Assembly (NCBI RefSeq): GCF_005116655.2
Contig: NZ_CP050698.1
Span: forward strand, 3,145,489-3,209,488
Reading direction: 5' to 3'
Origin: Desulfosediminicola flagellatus
Lineage (GTDB): Bacteria; Desulfobacterota; Desulfobulbia; Desulfobulbales; Desulfocapsaceae
Length of the DNA: 64,000 nt
Made by a program: the position numbers and the translations under genes. The notes beneath the pieces are model-generated. The model saw nothing but the letters and a program-made list of their open reading frames with translations. It did no database searches and was not told where the DNA came from. Below, in pieces: positions 63,882-64,000 of the stretch (its first letter is position 1; every line of letters starts with the position of its first letter).

Positions 63882-64000
63882 ATGAAAATTGAATTAGATA
63901 AAAATGTTGTAGAGATTACCCCTGAGAATGAGCAGGAAGCAGAACAGCTCGACACCCTCTGGAAAGTCGTTGTTGATTGTGCCGGTACAAACAAGAAACT
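63882..64000 (+). CDS. Uncharacterised protein, N-terminal part (runs off the window)
   Basis: An open frame starts with ATG seven bases after GAGG and continues past the end. The 39 visible residues begin 'MKIELDKNVVEITPENEQEA' and go on 'EQLDTLWKVVVDCAGTNKK'. The region is acidic with a single Cys. It is too short to classify. Its only informative context is the structured leader ahead of it. Confidence 0.6.
   Translation, partial: MKIELDKNVVEITPENEQEAEQLDTLWKVVVDCAGTNKK

Overview
The window is a nearly complete flagellar regulon from a Gram-negative bacterium, followed by about 7 kb of unrelated metabolic genes. Both the L-ring (FlgH) and P-ring (FlgI) genes are present, so the cell has two membranes. 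The gene order, the DVU0524-like protein beside flgM, and an NfnAB-type ferredoxin:NADP transhydrogenase pair suggest an anaerobic deltaproteobacterium (Desulfobacterota, perhaps Desulfobulbales). That placement is inferred from gene content, not from a marker gene.

Layout. 1-542 is the end of a repeat-rich, TPR-like protein. 661-11716 is the early basal-body, export and hook operon: flgBC, fliEFGHIJ, a MotE-like gene, fliK, flgD and flgE, ended by a strong terminator. 12242-24915 starts at a sigma-54-type promoter. It runs motAB, fliLMNOPQR, flhBA, flhF, flhG, fliA and a small membrane-anchored HTH protein, with many overlapping or abutting genes. 25273-30064 carries rod and ring genes flgFGAHIJ behind a good sigma-28-type promoter. 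30153-33856 is an opposite-strand pair, a lipoprotein ligand receptor and a hybrid histidine kinase. 34402-38921 is the hook-filament junction and post-transcriptional control block: a DVU0524-like gene, flgM, flgN, flgK, flgL, csrA and fliW.

39239-50827 is the flagellin region and the most unusual part. Two almost identical flagellin genes, each with its leader, form 2.09-kb direct repeats around an AT-rich cassette. The cassette encodes a sulfotransferase and a 1130-residue fusion of TPRs, an O-GlcNAc-transferase-like glycosyltransferase and an FkbM-like methyltransferase. A 156-bp MITE-like element lies just inside the left repeat. A third, larger flagellin follows; its leader carries a hairpin that presents a GGA in the loop, as expected for a CsrA site. 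I infer a flagellin-glycan modification island.

50909-57340 is the late filament block: flaG, fliD, fliS, two small helical proteins, two tandem PilZ (c-di-GMP receptor) proteins, then a second hook-length-control-like protein paired with a free-standing FlhB C-terminal domain.

57489-64000 holds non-flagellar genes: an IscA-type Fe-S protein with a small overlapping gene, the nfnAB pair, a hotdog thioesterase-like gene with its own MarR regulator and a double palindromic operator, a UROD/MetE-like protein, and the start of a small gene preceded by a leader with three potential stem-loops.

Together the genes cover the assembly order: MS/C ring and export gate, rod and rings, hook, sigma-28/FlgM checkpoint, junction, and filament. 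Several control layers are visible: sigma-54, sigma-28/FlgM, CsrA/FliW, FlhF/FlhG placement control and PilZ braking. No rRNA, tRNA or CRISPR array was recognised.
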